Shown piece by piece: positions 33,503-43,003 of a DNA stretch of 64,000 bases. A model generated the notes under the pieces. The model saw only the letters and a program-made list of their open reading frames with translations, did no database searches and was not told the DNA's origin. Numbering within the stretch: the stretch's first letter is position 1; each line of letters starts with the position of its first letter. Source of the DNA: Rhodoferax antarcticus ANT.BR (lineage in GTDB: Bacteria > Pseudomonadota > Gammaproteobacteria > Burkholderiales > Burkholderiaceae_C); NCBI RefSeq assembly GCF_001938565.1, contig NZ_MSYM01000018.1, positions 331,515-395,514 on the forward strand. Reading direction: 5' to 3'. The translations under genes and the position numbers were made by a program.

Positions 33503-34558
33503 ATGCTTTTTAATCCCCTACAAGTTGGCCGCCTCACGCTTGCCAACCGGATCCTGCTCGCACCGCTCACCCGCACCCGAGCTGGCATGGAACACCTGCC
33601 CAACGACCTGATGGCCGAGTACTACGCCCAGCGCGCCACCGGTGGCCTCTTGATTACTGAGTGCACCATGGTGCTGCCCAACACGTCGGCCTTTGTCGCC
33701 GAGCCTGGCATTTATTCAGCAGAGCAGATTGAAGGCTGGAAGAAAACCACCTCTGCCGTGCACGCCAAGGGTGGGCGCATCTTCCTGCAAATCTGGCACG
33801 GCGGGCGCGCTGCGCACCCTGACATGAATGCTGGTCAGGCCAGCGTGTCGTCCACCGCGGTGCCGATTGAAGGCGATGTCCACACCCCAAACGGCAAGGT
33901 GCCCAATGCGCCCGCCCATGTGCTGACTGAGGCTGAAATTCCCACCATCGTGGCCGCCTTTGTCCAGGGTGCCAAAAACGCCATCGAGGCCGGCTTTGAC
34001 GGCGTGGAAGTGCACGGTGCCAACGGCTACCTGATCGACCAGTTCTTGCGCGACGGCGTGAACCAGCGCACTGACGGCTACGGCGGTTCGATGGAAAAGC
34101 GCGCCCGCTTGCTGTTTGAAGTGCTGACCGCCGTGACCGCCGCCATTGGCGCTGACCGCGTCGGCGTGCGCCTGTCGCCACTGAACAGCTACAACAGCAT
34201 GATCGACAGCGACCCGATCGCGCTGACCCGCTTCCTGGCGGACAGGCTCAACGCCTTCAATCTGGCCTACCTGCACCTGATGCGTGCTGACTTTTTTGGC
34301 GTGCAAAAGGCAGATGTGATACCCGTTGCCCGTGAAAAATACACCGGCGTGCTGATCGGCAACATGGGCTACACGCCCGAAGAAGCCGAGCAAGCCATCA
34401 AGGACTGCGCATTGGACGCGGTAGCCTTTGGCACCCCCTTCCTCGCCAACCCCGACCTGCCCGCACGCATCAAGGCCGGTGCTGCGCTCAATAGCCCCGA
34501 CGCCAGCACCTTCTACACCCCAGGTGCCAAGGGCTACACCGACTACCCCACGCTGTAA
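33503..34558 (+). CDS. nemA: Old yellow enzyme family alkene reductase (NemA-like)
   Basis: The 351-residue FMN-dependent TIM barrel shows MLFNPLQVGRLTLANRILLA, the LQIWHGGRAAHPDMN segment, substrate-binding FDGVEVHGANGYLIDQFL and YGGSMEKRARLLFEV. It reduces activated C=C bonds or nitro compounds with NAD(P)H. ATG 33,503 is preferred, just before the conserved LFxPL start. Confidence 0.92.
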   Translation: MLFNPLQVGRLTLANRILLAPLTRTRAGMEHLPNDLMAEYYAQRATGGLLITECTMVLPNTSAFVAEPGIYSAEQIEGWKKTTSAVHAKGGRIFLQIWHGGRAAHPDMNAGQASVSSTAVPIEGDVHTPNGKVPNAPAHVLTEAEIPTIVAAFVQGAKNAIEAGFDGVEVHGANGYLIDQFLRDGVNQRTDGYGGSMEKRARLLFEVLTAVTAAIGADRVGVRLSPLNSYNSMIDSDPIALTRFLADRLNAFNLAYLHLMRADFFGVQKADVIPVAREKYTGVLIGNMGYTPEEAEQAIKDCALDAVAFGTPFLANPDLPARIKAGAALNSPDASTFYTPGAKGYTDYPTL

Positions 34559-34593
34559 AACCGGCAATTTAAGCTGCGTCGAAAGTCAATTAA

Positions 34594-34851
34594 GTGCCAA
34601 GCGCGCTCACCCTGAAGCCCGTCAACGCCAATGTGCACAGCGTGCACTTGGCGGACGGCGCACACGCGGGCAACCTCAAACGGGTGGGCGCGGTGTGGAA
34701 GTTCAAGGCCGTCGGCTACGACCCAAACGGTGCCGTCGAGCCCGGTGGCGGCCCGCTGACAAACCAGCACAACCTGGTTTTTGCGCAGCCAGATGCAGCA
34801 GAGGTGAGTGCGTGTCTGTTGGCAAGTTACACTGAAATGCTACGTAGTTAG
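34594..34851 (+). CDS. Conserved hypothetical protein
   Basis: This 85-residue ORF with a GTG start reads NANVHSVHLADGAHAGNLKR, then VGAVWKFKAVGYDPNGAVEP. It looks like a small folded domain, and I recall similar short proteins in Comamonadaceae without a function. Its last codons run up to the 44-bp repeat R11. Confidence 0.55.
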   Translation: MPSALTLKPVNANVHSVHLADGAHAGNLKRVGAVWKFKAVGYDPNGAVEPGGGPLTNQHNLVFAQPDAAEVSACLLASYTEMLRS

Positions 34852-34895
34852 TAGCTGCTTGCGCACATACCACGGGGGCTGCAAGCGTATTTGTT
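34852..34895 (+). repeat. 44-bp dispersed hairpin repeat, copy R11
   Basis: It abuts the stop of the preceding small gene and runs into the 5' end of the next frame. Confidence 0.85.
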
Positions 34896-34926
34896 TGATA
34901 ACTTCGGCAACCACTCTGCCCACACC

Positions 34927-35253
34927 ATGCTGCGCCGCAAGCACCACCACGTTTACGTGGTTGAACTCTCACCAGATGTGCTCTTTGAGCCACGCTTTCG
35001 CAAAAGCAACCCGAACTACATCCAAGGCAAGCCTTGCGTTTATGTGGGCATGACCGGGCTGGACCCTGATGCGCGCTTTGACAAGCACAAGGCGGGTATT
35101 CAGGCCAACCGCTATGTGCAGCACTTCGGCCTGCGCCTGCTGCCCGACCTGTATGAGGCCTTTAACCCCCTGCGCTACGAGGATGCGGTGGACAAGGAAA
35201 TCGAGATCGGCATCGACCTGCGCTCAGCAGGCTTTGGCGTGTGGCAGGCGTGA
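34927..35253 (+). CDS. GIY-YIG-like nuclease superfamily protein
   Basis: The roughly 108-residue protein reads HHVYVVELSPDVL and PCVYVGMTGLDPDARFDKHK, a GIY-YIG-type core (VYVV...VYVGMTG), and ends GIDLRSAGFGVWQA. Start 34,927 is preferred; a longer frame from 34,891 would begin in the repeat. Confidence 0.7.
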   Translation: MLRRKHHHVYVVELSPDVLFEPRFRKSNPNYIQGKPCVYVGMTGLDPDARFDKHKAGIQANRYVQHFGLRLLPDLYEAFNPLRYEDAVDKEIEIGIDLRSAGFGVWQA

Positions 35254-35389
35254 GGCGGTGCGCACCAACAAGTTCGCCCGGCTGATGTTGCACTTTTCAG
35301 AGCAAATTCAGCCCGTCGCGTCAACCGATTAAACTTTTTGGCGGCATCTTGCTCCTACAAGTCCTTTGTCAACCTTGCTCACTTTCACC

Positions 35390-35857
35390 ATGTTCAGCCC
35401 CTTCAAAACTCTTTTGACCAGTTTCTTCATGCCCGACCAGCCCTCTGGCCCCAGCCGGGCACAACGCCTGCAACTCGCGACTGCCGTCTTGATGGTGGAG
35501 GTGATGCGCTCGGATGCCAACGTCAGCCCGGTCGAGCGCGATCAGACACTGGCAACCCTGCGCCTGCGCTTTGCGCTGAACGACGATGCGCTGACGCAGT
35601 TGATGGCGCAAGCCGAGCAAACGGCAAAACGCGCCAACGACTACTTCCATTTCACCAGTGCCATGAACGACGAGTTCACGCAGCCCGAAAAAATTCAGGT
35701 GGTGGAATACATGTGGCAGGTAGCCTACGCAGACGGCACGCTGGACGCCAATGAAAACCACCTCATCAGCAAGGTGGCCGGCCTGCTGCACGTAACCCAC
35801 GGTGAATACATTGGCGCAAAAATGCGCGCCAAGGAAGCTGCGCAGTTGACGGATTGA
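35390..35857 (+). CDS. TerB-like (tellurite resistance TerB/DjlA) domain protein
   Basis: The 155-residue helical protein has the two TerB motifs ATAVLMVEVMRSDANVSPVE and EYMWQVAYADGTLDANENHL. The domain probably binds metal and acts in stress signalling. It stands alone. Confidence 0.85.
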   Translation: MFSPFKTLLTSFFMPDQPSGPSRAQRLQLATAVLMVEVMRSDANVSPVERDQTLATLRLRFALNDDALTQLMAQAEQTAKRANDYFHFTSAMNDEFTQPEKIQVVEYMWQVAYADGTLDANENHLISKVAGLLHVTHGEYIGAKMRAKEAAQLTD

Positions 35858-35965
35858 GGCCGCCTGGCGCCGCACCTGCCCAAAACCAACGACAAACCAT
35901 GCGTGGTCGTTGCAGCAGAAGGTCGTGGCAGCACGGTATACCGCTGCGATTTGCTTCTCTTTCAA

Positions 35966-36008
35966 TAGCTTATAGCGCTTATTCCTAAAGGGCTAGAGGC
36001 AAATTTTG
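35966..36008 (+). repeat. 44-bp dispersed hairpin repeat, copy R12
   Basis: TAGCGCTTA and AAGGGCTA form the stem. It lies 108 bp after the TerB gene and close to the end of the next minus-strand gene. Confidence 0.85.
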
Positions 36009-36018
36009 CATACAAACC

Positions 36019-36240
36019 TCAGCCTTGCCCCAACGCCCCCACCTCATGCACCAGTCCATCGACATCCACCACCCGGTGCAAATAACTGTAGGCCACGCGC
36101 CACTGGCGGGGGCCGCATTGCAGGGTGACGGTTTTGTCGTTGGGGCGGATGATTTTGCCGATGCGCTGCTGCTGGGCGCGGTCCAGAAAGCCCACCATAT
36201 CACCCAGCGCCACTTCGGTGCGGCCCAGGCCCTGTGACAT
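36019..36240 (-). CDS. Small conserved hypothetical protein
   Basis: The 73-residue frame MSQGLGRTEVALGDMVGFLD continues KIIRPNDKTVTLQCGPRQWR, a small beta-barrel-like pattern. A longer frame starts at 36,315, but its extra 25 residues look unstructured. Confidence 0.5.
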   Translation of the reverse strand: MSQGLGRTEVALGDMVGFLDRAQQQRIGKIIRPNDKTVTLQCGPRQWRVAYSYLHRVVDVDGLVHEVGALGQG

Positions 36241-36431
36241 GAAGGTCGCCGTCGTACAAGCATCATGGCGCTTGGCCACGGCACTGTGGCAGCACCATCT
36301 TTTTTGAATTGACAAACGCCTTTAATTGCCCTGGGCAGTGACCTGACCATTCAGTCGCTGACGCAACCCCCCAGTGGTGCGCATGGCAATTTATGATGGC
36401 TGCCTTTACCAACTGACATACTGGACACCCC

Positions 36432-36680
36432 ATGAAAAAACTCAACGTCACCATTAGCCTAGAAATGTCGGTGCCCGACGACTGGACGCTGGCCGAAACC
36501 TCTGAGGGAACCCAGGTGCTGGCGCTGCCGCAAGGCCAGTTTTTGGACCTGAGTGTCGAACCCCTGTTCACCGACGACCCAGAGGGCATCTGGGCCAGCA
36601 CCGACGACGAAGGCGAGCTCCACACCGTGCTAGACATGGTTGAGAGCGAAGAGGTGCGCTACACCTTTGTCACCCACTGA
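36432..36680 (+). CDS. Small acidic hypothetical protein
   Basis: The 82-residue ORF MKKLNVTISLEMSVPDDWTL is strongly acidic. It is 39 bp upstream of the methyltransferase gene and on the same strand. I do not recognise it. Confidence 0.6.
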   Translation: MKKLNVTISLEMSVPDDWTLAETSEGTQVLALPQGQFLDLSVEPLFTDDPEGIWASTDDEGELHTVLDMVESEEVRYTFVTH

Positions 36681-36719
36681 CGGCGCCACCCTCCGCGCCA
36701 TTAGGCTGACCCAGCGCCC

Positions 36720-37367
36720 ATGTTCACCCCCGATTTCAGTCCGTCTGCCGAGCAAAACAAGCAGCCCATCCTGACCCGGCTGCTGCAGTTGCTACCAGCG
36801 CAAGGCACCGCACTTGAGATTGCTTCAGGCACCGGGCAGCACGCGGCCAGTTTTGCCAGCCACCTGCCCGGCTGGACCTGGCAACCCACCGACACGCACT
36901 CAAATGCTTTTGCCAGCATCAACCACTACGCGCAGCAGGCAGGCGCGTCCAATGTGCTGGCACCGCAGCAGCTCGACGTGTGCGCTGAGCGCTGGCTGGC
37001 ACAAGCCCCTGGCACCGATGCACCGCCCAACTTTGATCTGATTTTTTGCGCCAACATGCTGCACATAGCGCCGTGGACAGCATGCACCGGGCTGATGCGG
37101 GGCAGCGCCCGCCACCTGGCACCCGGCGGGGTGCTGGTCACCTACGGCCCCTATCTGGAGCAAGAGGTGCCCACCGCCCCAAGCAACCTGGGCTTTGACG
37201 CCAGCTTGCGCGCGCACAACCCGGCTTGGGGGGTACGCTGGCGCGAAGACGTTCAGGCGCAGGCGCAGCTGGCGGGGCTGTGTCTGGCGCAGCGCCACAC
37301 CATGCCTGCCAACAACCTGCTGCTGGTCTGGGCCCAGCCTGCGGCGGCGCATAAACTCGCTCTTTGA
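36720..37367 (+). CDS. DUF938 SAM-dependent methyltransferase-like protein
   Basis: The 215-residue protein has the SAM motif VLEIASGTGQHA-like LEIASGTGQHAASFASHLPG near 32, then FDLIFCANMLHIAPW and GLMRGSARHLAPGGVLVTYG. These identify DUF938. The substrate is unknown. Confidence 0.88.
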   Translation: MFTPDFSPSAEQNKQPILTRLLQLLPAQGTALEIASGTGQHAASFASHLPGWTWQPTDTHSNAFASINHYAQQAGASNVLAPQQLDVCAERWLAQAPGTDAPPNFDLIFCANMLHIAPWTACTGLMRGSARHLAPGGVLVTYGPYLEQEVPTAPSNLGFDASLRAHNPAWGVRWREDVQAQAQLAGLCLAQRHTMPANNLLLVWAQPAAAHKLAL

Positions 37368-37441
37368 ATCGCCGTGCCGCTGGCGTGGCTGGTGCGCGCC
37401 ATCTAACGCTGTGGCCATCACCGCAGGCAAGATGACGAGGC

Positions 37442-38101
37442 TTAAGACGCGGCCAGACCCAGCGCCTGATACACGCGGATAGCAGCGTAGGCGTCATTGG
37501 CGGCGTAGACAAGCTGCGCTTCGGTCAGGCGCGGATTGGCCCAGTTGCTGGTGGCGGCTTTTTTTGACTTGATGAAGCGCTGGTTAAACAGCACCGCCAC
37601 CGCGCCCTTCACACCCATGTCCTTGCGGTAACCGCGCTCGCGAAAGACGCTGTTGAGCTCCAGCACACCCGCAGGCTCTACGCCCAGCTTGTGGATGATG
37701 CGTTTGCGGTCATCCCCCAGGCCAAAGCCGGCCTTGGCAATGCCACCCGCAGCCAACAGCTCTGCCGCCACAGCGCGGCAATCGGGCTCGTGCAACTGGA
37801 ACACCCAGGCGCGCTTGCAAGTGGACAACTGCAGAATGTGCGGCCCGTCAGACTGCTCACCGACGCGAAAGGTGGGCTTGGATTCGGTATCAAAACCCCA
37901 GGCCGGTGCATCGGCCAGCGCGGCAGCGGCTTCGCGCGCGGCAGCACCGGTGCACACCAAGGTGATGCGGTCCGGCCCGAGCCGCTCAAAAACTGGCAGC
38001 AGAGCAATGGCGTCTTTGTCGGGGGTGGCATGGCGCGTCTGCTGGGCAGAAGGGTGTGGCCTCGCCAAAGGCTGACCCGCGTTGTCTCGCGCTGAACTCA
38101 C
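37442..38101 (-). CDS. RNase D-like 3'-5' exonuclease (DEDD family)
   Basis: The 219-residue protein shows WGFDTESKPTF (Exo I), GGIAKAGFGLGDDRKRIIHK (Exo II) and LVYAANDAYAAIRVY (Exo III, DEDDy Tyr). It lacks the RNase D HRDC domain. It overlaps the CoA-binding gene by 4 bp, so both lie in one operon with tatD. Confidence 0.88.
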   Translation of the reverse strand: MSSARDNAGQPLARPHPSAQQTRHATPDKDAIALLPVFERLGPDRITLVCTGAAAREAAAALADAPAWGFDTESKPTFRVGEQSDGPHILQLSTCKRAWVFQLHEPDCRAVAAELLAAGGIAKAGFGLGDDRKRIIHKLGVEPAGVLELNSVFRERGYRKDMGVKGAVAVLFNQRFIKSKKAATSNWANPRLTEAQLVYAANDAYAAIRVYQALGLAAS

Positions 38102-38547
38102 TGCGCGACCTGACGTGCGTGGTCAATTTTGAGGCAACGGTTTTGCACCGCCACCATGCCGGCGGCGTGGGCACGCGCCAGCGCTTCGTCATGGCTGATG
38201 CTGAGTTGCAGCCAAATGGCCTTGAGACCCAGGGCAATAGCTTCGTCCACCACCGGCGGCACGGCGTCGCTGTTGCGAAACACATTGACCAGGTCCAGCG
38301 CTTCATGCTGCGCGGCATCTGTCAGGGTGGCATAGACCTTTTCGCCCAGAATCGGTTGGCCACTGGCTGCCGCCACCGGGTTGACCGGCACGATGCGCCA
38401 GCCATGCGCCTGCATGTAGTGCGCCACCTCGTAGCTTTCGCGGTGCGCTTTAGGCGACAAGCCGACCACCGCCACGGTGCGGCAGTGCGCCAGGATATGC
38501 GCTACGGCTTGTGGCTCGATAAGGTCAGCTGCAGGGGGGGTGGTCAT
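38098..38547 (-). CDS. CoA-binding protein (YccU-like)
   Basis: The 149-residue Rossmann-like protein carries VAVVGLSPKAHRESYEVAHY, GWRIVPVNPVAAASGQPILG and KAIWLQLSISHDEALARAHA, typical of stand-alone CoA_binding_2 proteins. The substrate is unclear. It overlaps both neighbours by 4 bp. Confidence 0.88.
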   Translation of the reverse strand: MTTPPAADLIEPQAVAHILAHCRTVAVVGLSPKAHRESYEVAHYMQAHGWRIVPVNPVAAASGQPILGEKVYATLTDAAQHEALDLVNVFRNSDAVPPVVDEAIALGLKAIWLQLSISHDEALARAHAAGMVAVQNRCLKIDHARQVAQ

Positions 38548-39434
38548 GGCGTGTCCTTTTCTTCTTGCATAGCCTCTGATGCGGTGGTGTCGGCCACCAA
38601 GGCACGAAGGCGCGCAAACGCCTGCAAAGCGTTGCGGGTGGTGGCATCAGCCAGCGCCTGCAGGCTGATGCCGCGCAGCTGGGCCAGCTCAGCGCCAATG
38701 CGCGGCACTTCGGCCGGTGAGTTGATGCCTTGGGGCTCGCCTGTGGCACGTTGTTCGGCAGATTTGTAGAGCCAGCGCGGCGGCATATCGGGCGAATCGG
38801 TCTCCAGCACGATGGCCTCCAGCGGCAGGCCGGTGGCCAGGCTGCGCAGATGCCGGGCGCGCTCATAGGTCAGCGCGCCGCCAAAACCCAGCTTGAACCC
38901 CAATTGGATGAACGCCAACGCTTGCTGAAAACTGCCGTTGAAAGCGTGCACGACGCCGTGCCATTGCCCGCCGGGGCCAGCGACCTGGCGCAGTGCTTTC
39001 AAAATCTGGTCCACCGAACGGCGTGAATGCACCACCACGGGCAAGTCATAGGCGCGGGCCAATTTCAGCTGCGCGTAGAAAAAATCGTGCTGGCGCTCGC
39101 GCCAGGGGCTTTTGCACAGCTCTGGCACAAAATAATCAAGCCCAATTTCACCAATGGCCACCAGGCGTGGATCAGCATGGTATTGCTTTACGGCGGCGGT
39201 CAAGCAGCTCAGCGCATCAACGCTGGCATAGGGCACGTTCATGGGCGTGATGCCCAGACAATAACTGTCGCCGCTCTGGTGCGCCATGGCGCGAACTGCC
39301 GCAAAGTTGTCAACAGCAATCGCGGGTATTACACAGTGAACGACACCATTGCTAGCCGCCAGCGCCCGTTGTGCCTGGATGGTGGTGCCGAACTCCGGGG
39401 CGTCCAGGTGGCAATGGGTATCTATCCAGCGCAT
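38544..39434 (-). CDS. TatD-family metal-dependent DNase/hydrolase
   Basis: The 296-residue TIM-barrel protein has WIDTHCHLDAPEF (metal HxH), IGEIGLDYF, VVHSRRS and LETDSPDMPPRW, the full metal-binding set. TatD proteins are 3'-5' exonucleases or deoxyribonucleases. ATG 39,434 is used; a GTG start upstream would overlap the hemerythrin stop. Confidence 0.9.
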   Translation of the reverse strand: MRWIDTHCHLDAPEFGTTIQAQRALAASNGVVHCVIPAIAVDNFAAVRAMAHQSGDSYCLGITPMNVPYASVDALSCLTAAVKQYHADPRLVAIGEIGLDYFVPELCKSPWRERQHDFFYAQLKLARAYDLPVVVHSRRSVDQILKALRQVAGPGGQWHGVVHAFNGSFQQALAFIQLGFKLGFGGALTYERARHLRSLATGLPLEAIVLETDSPDMPPRWLYKSAEQRATGEPQGINSPAEVPRIGAELAQLRGISLQALADATTRNALQAFARLRALVADTTASEAMQEEKDTP

Positions 39435-39451
39435 GGTGCCTCTGGCGGGTG

Positions 39452-39835
39452 TCAGGCCCACACAGCAAGGTACTGGGCCAGTTCCGCGTCCAGGTTGGCA
39501 ACGTGGCGGTGCGCCCAGTCGGTCATCACCCCGACGATGGCTTTTTTGTTCATGTGGCCCTTGCCCACGTCCATGCTGCGGTCGCGCAGGCGGGTGAGCA
39601 GGTGCAGATGGTCTTCGGTATGCGCCTGCGCGCCGGGAAAAGCCACCTTGGTCATCAGCGCCTCTTCCAGCTCAAACTGCTGTTCCAGCTGCTTGAACAG
39701 GCTCACAATCATGGGGCGCAAGGCCATCCAGTCTTCACAGTCAGCAATCTGGTTTGTCAGCTCAAAAAGCTCTTTTTGCGATGCGTCAATCTCGGCGTTG
39801 CCAATCTTGTAACTCTCTAACCATTCGATGCTCAT
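39452..39835 (-). CDS. Bacteriohemerythrin
   Basis: The 127-residue protein reads MSIEWLESYKIGNAEIDASQ, with the di-iron ligands visible in EQQFELEEALMTKVAFPGAQ and AHTEDHLHLL plus the distal WAHRHVANLDAEL. It binds O2, possibly for sensing or delivery. It is shorter than the longer upstream frame suggests. Confidence 0.88.
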   Translation of the reverse strand: MSIEWLESYKIGNAEIDASQKELFELTNQIADCEDWMALRPMIVSLFKQLEQQFELEEALMTKVAFPGAQAHTEDHLHLLTRLRDRSMDVGKGHMNKKAIVGVMTDWAHRHVANLDAELAQYLAVWA

Positions 39836-39870
39836 CGGTGCTACTCCAACTTTAAAAATTTTGTGTGTTG

Positions 39871-40632
39871 CTACGCCGCGATGCTGCTGGCCTGTGCTAG
39901 GCGCCCCTGCACCAGGGTGAGTTGGCGGCCACAACGCGCGGCCAGCGCTGTGTCGTGCGTGACCAGCACAAACGCCGTGCCCTGGGTACGAGCCAGTTCC
40001 AGCATCAAATCAAACACCCCATGCGCGGTACTGCGGTCCAGGTTGCCGGTGGGCTCGTCGGCCAGCACACAGGCGGGCTGGGTCACCAGTGCGCGGGCAA
40101 TCGCCACGCGCTGGCGCTCGCCGCCGGACAGCTCGCTGGGTCGGTGGTGCAGCCGCTCGCTTAAGCCCACGGTAGCCAATATTTTCGAAGCAATTTGCGC
40201 CGCCTGTGCGGGCTCAGAGCGCCTGATCCATAAGGGCATGGCGACATTGTCCTGCGCGCTGAATTCGGCCAGCAGGTGATGGAACTGGTAAACAAAGCCC
40301 AGATGCTGGTTGCGCAAACGGCCCTGCTCTGCCGCACTGCTGCGCGCCAGGTCTTGCCCCAGCAGCGCCACTGTGCCGCTGGTGGGCGCATCCAGGCCAC
40401 CCAGCAGGTGCAGCAAAGTGCTTTTGCCTGAGCCAGAGGCCCCCACAATCGCCAGCGTTTCACCCGCATACACATCCAGGTCCACGCCCTGCAACACGGT
40501 CACATCCAGCCGCCCCTCGGTGAACCGCTTGGTCAGGCCACGTGCACGCAGTACCAACTTGCCGGGTGCACCAGTTTCGCCGCCGGGCAGGCCGGACACG
40601 CCAGTACCGAGCGTGGTGACCATTTCACTCAT
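39871..40632 (-). CDS. lolD: Lipoprotein-releasing ABC transporter ATPase LolD
   Basis: The 253-residue ATPase has Walker [13 protein letters not shown], signature [15 protein letters not shown], Walker [13 protein letters not shown] and H-loop VTHD. It powers release of lipoproteins from the inner membrane. It overlaps lolC by 8 bp. Confidence 0.95.
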   Translation of the reverse strand: MSEMVTTLGTGVSGLPGGETGAPGKLVLRARGLTKRFTEGRLDVTVLQGVDLDVYAGETLAIVGASGSGKSTLLHLLGGLDAPTSGTVALLGQDLARSSAAEQGRLRNQHLGFVYQFHHLLAEFSAQDNVAMPLWIRRSEPAQAAQIASKILATVGLSERLHHRPSELSGGERQRVAIARALVTQPACVLADEPTGNLDRSTAHGVFDLMLELARTQGTAFVLVTHDTALAARCGRQLTLVQGRLAQASSIAA

Positions 40633-41881
40633 AACGCAACGCCTCGGCGGGGTTCACGCGGCTGGCGCGCCAACTGGGGTACAGCGTGGCCAGGAACGCC
40701 AGCACCAAAGAGATGATGGCAATCGGCAAGATGTCTGCCTGCTGCGGCTCACTGGGCATGCTGCTGATCAAGTAAACATCACGCGGCAAAAAGGTGGTGT
40801 GCAGCAGCTGCTCAATGGCCGGCACGATCACGTCAATATTGAAAGCCACGGCCAGCCCCAGTGCCAGGCCAGCCAGGGTGCCAATGACTCCGACCATTGC
40901 ACCCTGCACCACAAAAATCCCCATGATGCTGGCCGGGCTGGCGCCCAGCGTGCGCAGAATGGCAATGTCGGCACGCTTGTCGGTCACCGTCATCACCAGC
41001 GTGCTGACCAAATTAAAGGCCGCCACCGCCACGATGAGGGTGAGGATGATGAACATCATGCGTTTTTCAAGCTGCACCGCGGCAAACCAGGTGCGGTTTT
41101 GGCGTGTCCAGTCGCGAATCAACACATGATCGGTCAGGCTGCCGGCCAGCTCGGCGGCCACCGTGCGCGCCTGATGCAGGTCTTTCAGGCGCACCCGCAC
41201 ACCGCTGGGGCCTTCCAGGCGAAAGATGCGCTGCGCGTCTTCGATGTGCATCAAGGCCAGCGTCGAATCGTATTCATAGTGGCCCGAATCAAAGGTACCC
41301 ACCACCGTCATCTGCTTCAGGCGCGGCACCACACCGGCAGGCGTGACCTGGCCGCTGGGGGCTACCAGCGTGACCTTGTCGCCCTGGCTGACACCCAGAC
41401 TGCGGGCCAGCTCGCCGCCCAGCACCAAGCCAAATTCACCGGGCACCAGGCGCGCCAGAGCAGAGCCTTTCAGCGCCACTGCCAGGTCGGTGACCTCGGG
41501 CTCCAGCGCTGGGTCAATGCCCCGGATCATGGTGCCCTTCATGTCCTCACCCCTTGCCAGCAAAGCCTGGGTAGCTATGAAAGGTGCAGCACCTATGACT
41601 TCAGGGTTGGCCCGCACTTGGGCCAGGGTGCGCGCCACATCGGGCAAGGCTTCGCCGTTGGGCGCAAAAATTTCGATGTGTGACACCACGCCCAGCATGC
41701 GGTCGCGCACTTCCTTCTGAAAACCGTTCATCACGCTGAGCACAATGATCAGCGCGGCCACACCCAGCGCAATGCCGAGCATGGAGACGCCAGAGATGAA
41801 AGAGATGAACCCGTTGCGCCGGGTTGCGCGGCCAGCGCGGGTGTAGCGCCAGCCAAGGGTGAGTTCAAAAGGGATAGGCAT
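40625..41881 (-). CDS. lolC: Lipoprotein-releasing ABC transporter permease LolC/LolE
   Basis: The 418-residue protein has one N-terminal TM ([20 protein letters not shown]), a large periplasmic domain and three C-terminal TMs, the LolC/E layout. [17 protein letters not shown] and the terminal [16 protein letters not shown] are conserved. It forms the lolCD operon. Confidence 0.95.
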   Translation of the reverse strand: MPIPFELTLGWRYTRAGRATRRNGFISFISGVSMLGIALGVAALIIVLSVMNGFQKEVRDRMLGVVSHIEIFAPNGEALPDVARTLAQVRANPEVIGAAPFIATQALLARGEDMKGTMIRGIDPALEPEVTDLAVALKGSALARLVPGEFGLVLGGELARSLGVSQGDKVTLVAPSGQVTPAGVVPRLKQMTVVGTFDSGHYEYDSTLALMHIEDAQRIFRLEGPSGVRVRLKDLHQARTVAAELAGSLTDHVLIRDWTRQNRTWFAAVQLEKRMMFIILTLIVAVAAFNLVSTLVMTVTDKRADIAILRTLGASPASIMGIFVVQGAMVGVIGTLAGLALGLAVAFNIDVIVPAIEQLLHTTFLPRDVYLISSMPSEPQQADILPIAIISLVLAFLATLYPSWRASRVNPAEALRYE

Positions 41882-41947
41882 CGGGTGGTGGGGGTTGCGG
41901 CAGGGTGCCGACAGGTTAGACGGCGATTATCCCGGACAATGCCCGCC

Positions 41948-42895
41948 ATGCACCTGATCATCCCTTATGCAGCCCCCTCTTCTCAAGGATTTGCTGCAGC
42001 GCTGACCCACCTGAAGCTGCCCAATCTGCAGAAACTGCTGTCCAGACTGACGCCCGGCCCCTTAGACAGCGGTGACGAGTTCAGCCTGTCGCCACCGCAT
42101 GAACGCGCGCTGGCCGCTGCCCTGAGCCTGAGCGCGCCAGACGGCTGCATCCCCTGGGCGGCGCTGCGCGCCCATCAATCCGGCCAGACGGATAGTGCCA
42201 ACAGCGCCTGGGCCTTCATCACCCTGTGCCATTGGCAGGTCAACACCGGCCATGTGGCCATGAGCCAGCTGCCGCTGCCCGCGCTGTCGGACGCGCAATC
42301 TGCGGCGCTTCTTAAAGCCATGCGGCCCTACTTTGAAGAGGATGGCATCACGCTTTACTTTGATGAACCGGGCCGCTGGCTCGCGCATGGTGAGGTGTTC
42401 GCTGGGCTGGCCACCGCCTCGCCTGACCGGGTAGTGGGCCGCAACCTGGCCGCCTGGATGACCACCAGCGCGCAAGCCGCACCGCTGCGCCGCCTGCAAA
42501 ACGAGATGCAAATGCTGCTCTACACCCACCCGGTGAATGACGCACGCGAAGCGATGAACCTGACACCCGTGAACTCATTCTGGTTACACGGCAGCGGCAC
42601 GTTGCCTGCGGCCTACCAGCCAGCGCCTGCCAATGCACAGCCGGTGGTGCTCGACACCTTGAAGCCGCTGGCGCTGACCGACGACTGGCAAGGCTGGGCG
42701 CAAGCCTGGCAAGCACTGGACGCGGGCGACATCCAGCAACGGCTGCAAACCGCTGCCGCCGGGCAAACCGTGCAACTCACCCTGTGTGGCGAGCGCAGTA
42801 GCCAGACCTGGACCGCCGAGCCGCAGCCGGTCTGGCAGAAGTTCAAGGGTCTTTTTGGCTCTCAGCCCTTATCTATGTTGCTTGAGAAGCTATGA
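41948..42895 (+). CDS. Phosphoglycerate-mutase-like protein of Burkholderiales
   Basis: The 315-residue protein starts MHLIIPYAAPSSQGFAAALT. I recall Burkholderiales proteins of this kind annotated as phosphoglycerate mutase, usually placed between lolC and recJ as here. No catalytic motif of alkaline-phosphatase-type mutases is convincing, so the name is nominal. The final residues (SMLLEKL) come from an inverted 44-bp repeat at 42,865-42,900. It diverges from lolC. Confidence 0.7.
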   Translation: MHLIIPYAAPSSQGFAAALTHLKLPNLQKLLSRLTPGPLDSGDEFSLSPPHERALAAALSLSAPDGCIPWAALRAHQSGQTDSANSAWAFITLCHWQVNTGHVAMSQLPLPALSDAQSAALLKAMRPYFEEDGITLYFDEPGRWLAHGEVFAGLATASPDRVVGRNLAAWMTTSAQAAPLRRLQNEMQMLLYTHPVNDAREAMNLTPVNSFWLHGSGTLPAAYQPAPANAQPVVLDTLKPLALTDDWQGWAQAWQALDAGDIQQRLQTAAAGQTVQLTLCGERSSQTWTAEPQPVWQKFKGLFGSQPLSMLLEKL

Positions 42896-42900
42896 ACCTT
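42865..42900 (-). repeat. Dispersed hairpin repeat, partial inverted copy R14
   Basis: Its reverse complement reads TCATAGCTTCTCAAGCAACA and then ATAAGGGCT, matching R13. It overlaps the stop codon of the preceding gene. Confidence 0.65.
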
Positions 42901-43003
42901 ATAGCAATTTACAGCTCAGACTTGGTGCACTTGCGTCGAAGACAAAGCCGTGCTAACACCAGCCATTGATAATCAAGGCTTAACGAATCCAGAGGACATC
43001 GCC

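Noticed and set aside
7687..35995. The 44-bp repeats as integron attC sites
   Set aside because: They lack the paired GTTRRRY/RYYYAAC core sites and no integron integrase is present. Their spread into core genes such as recJ and yciO also argues against it.
40310..41683. 457-codon plus-strand frame opposite lolC/lolD
   Set aside because: Both Lol proteins are full length and conserved, and the opposite frame has no recognisable domain.
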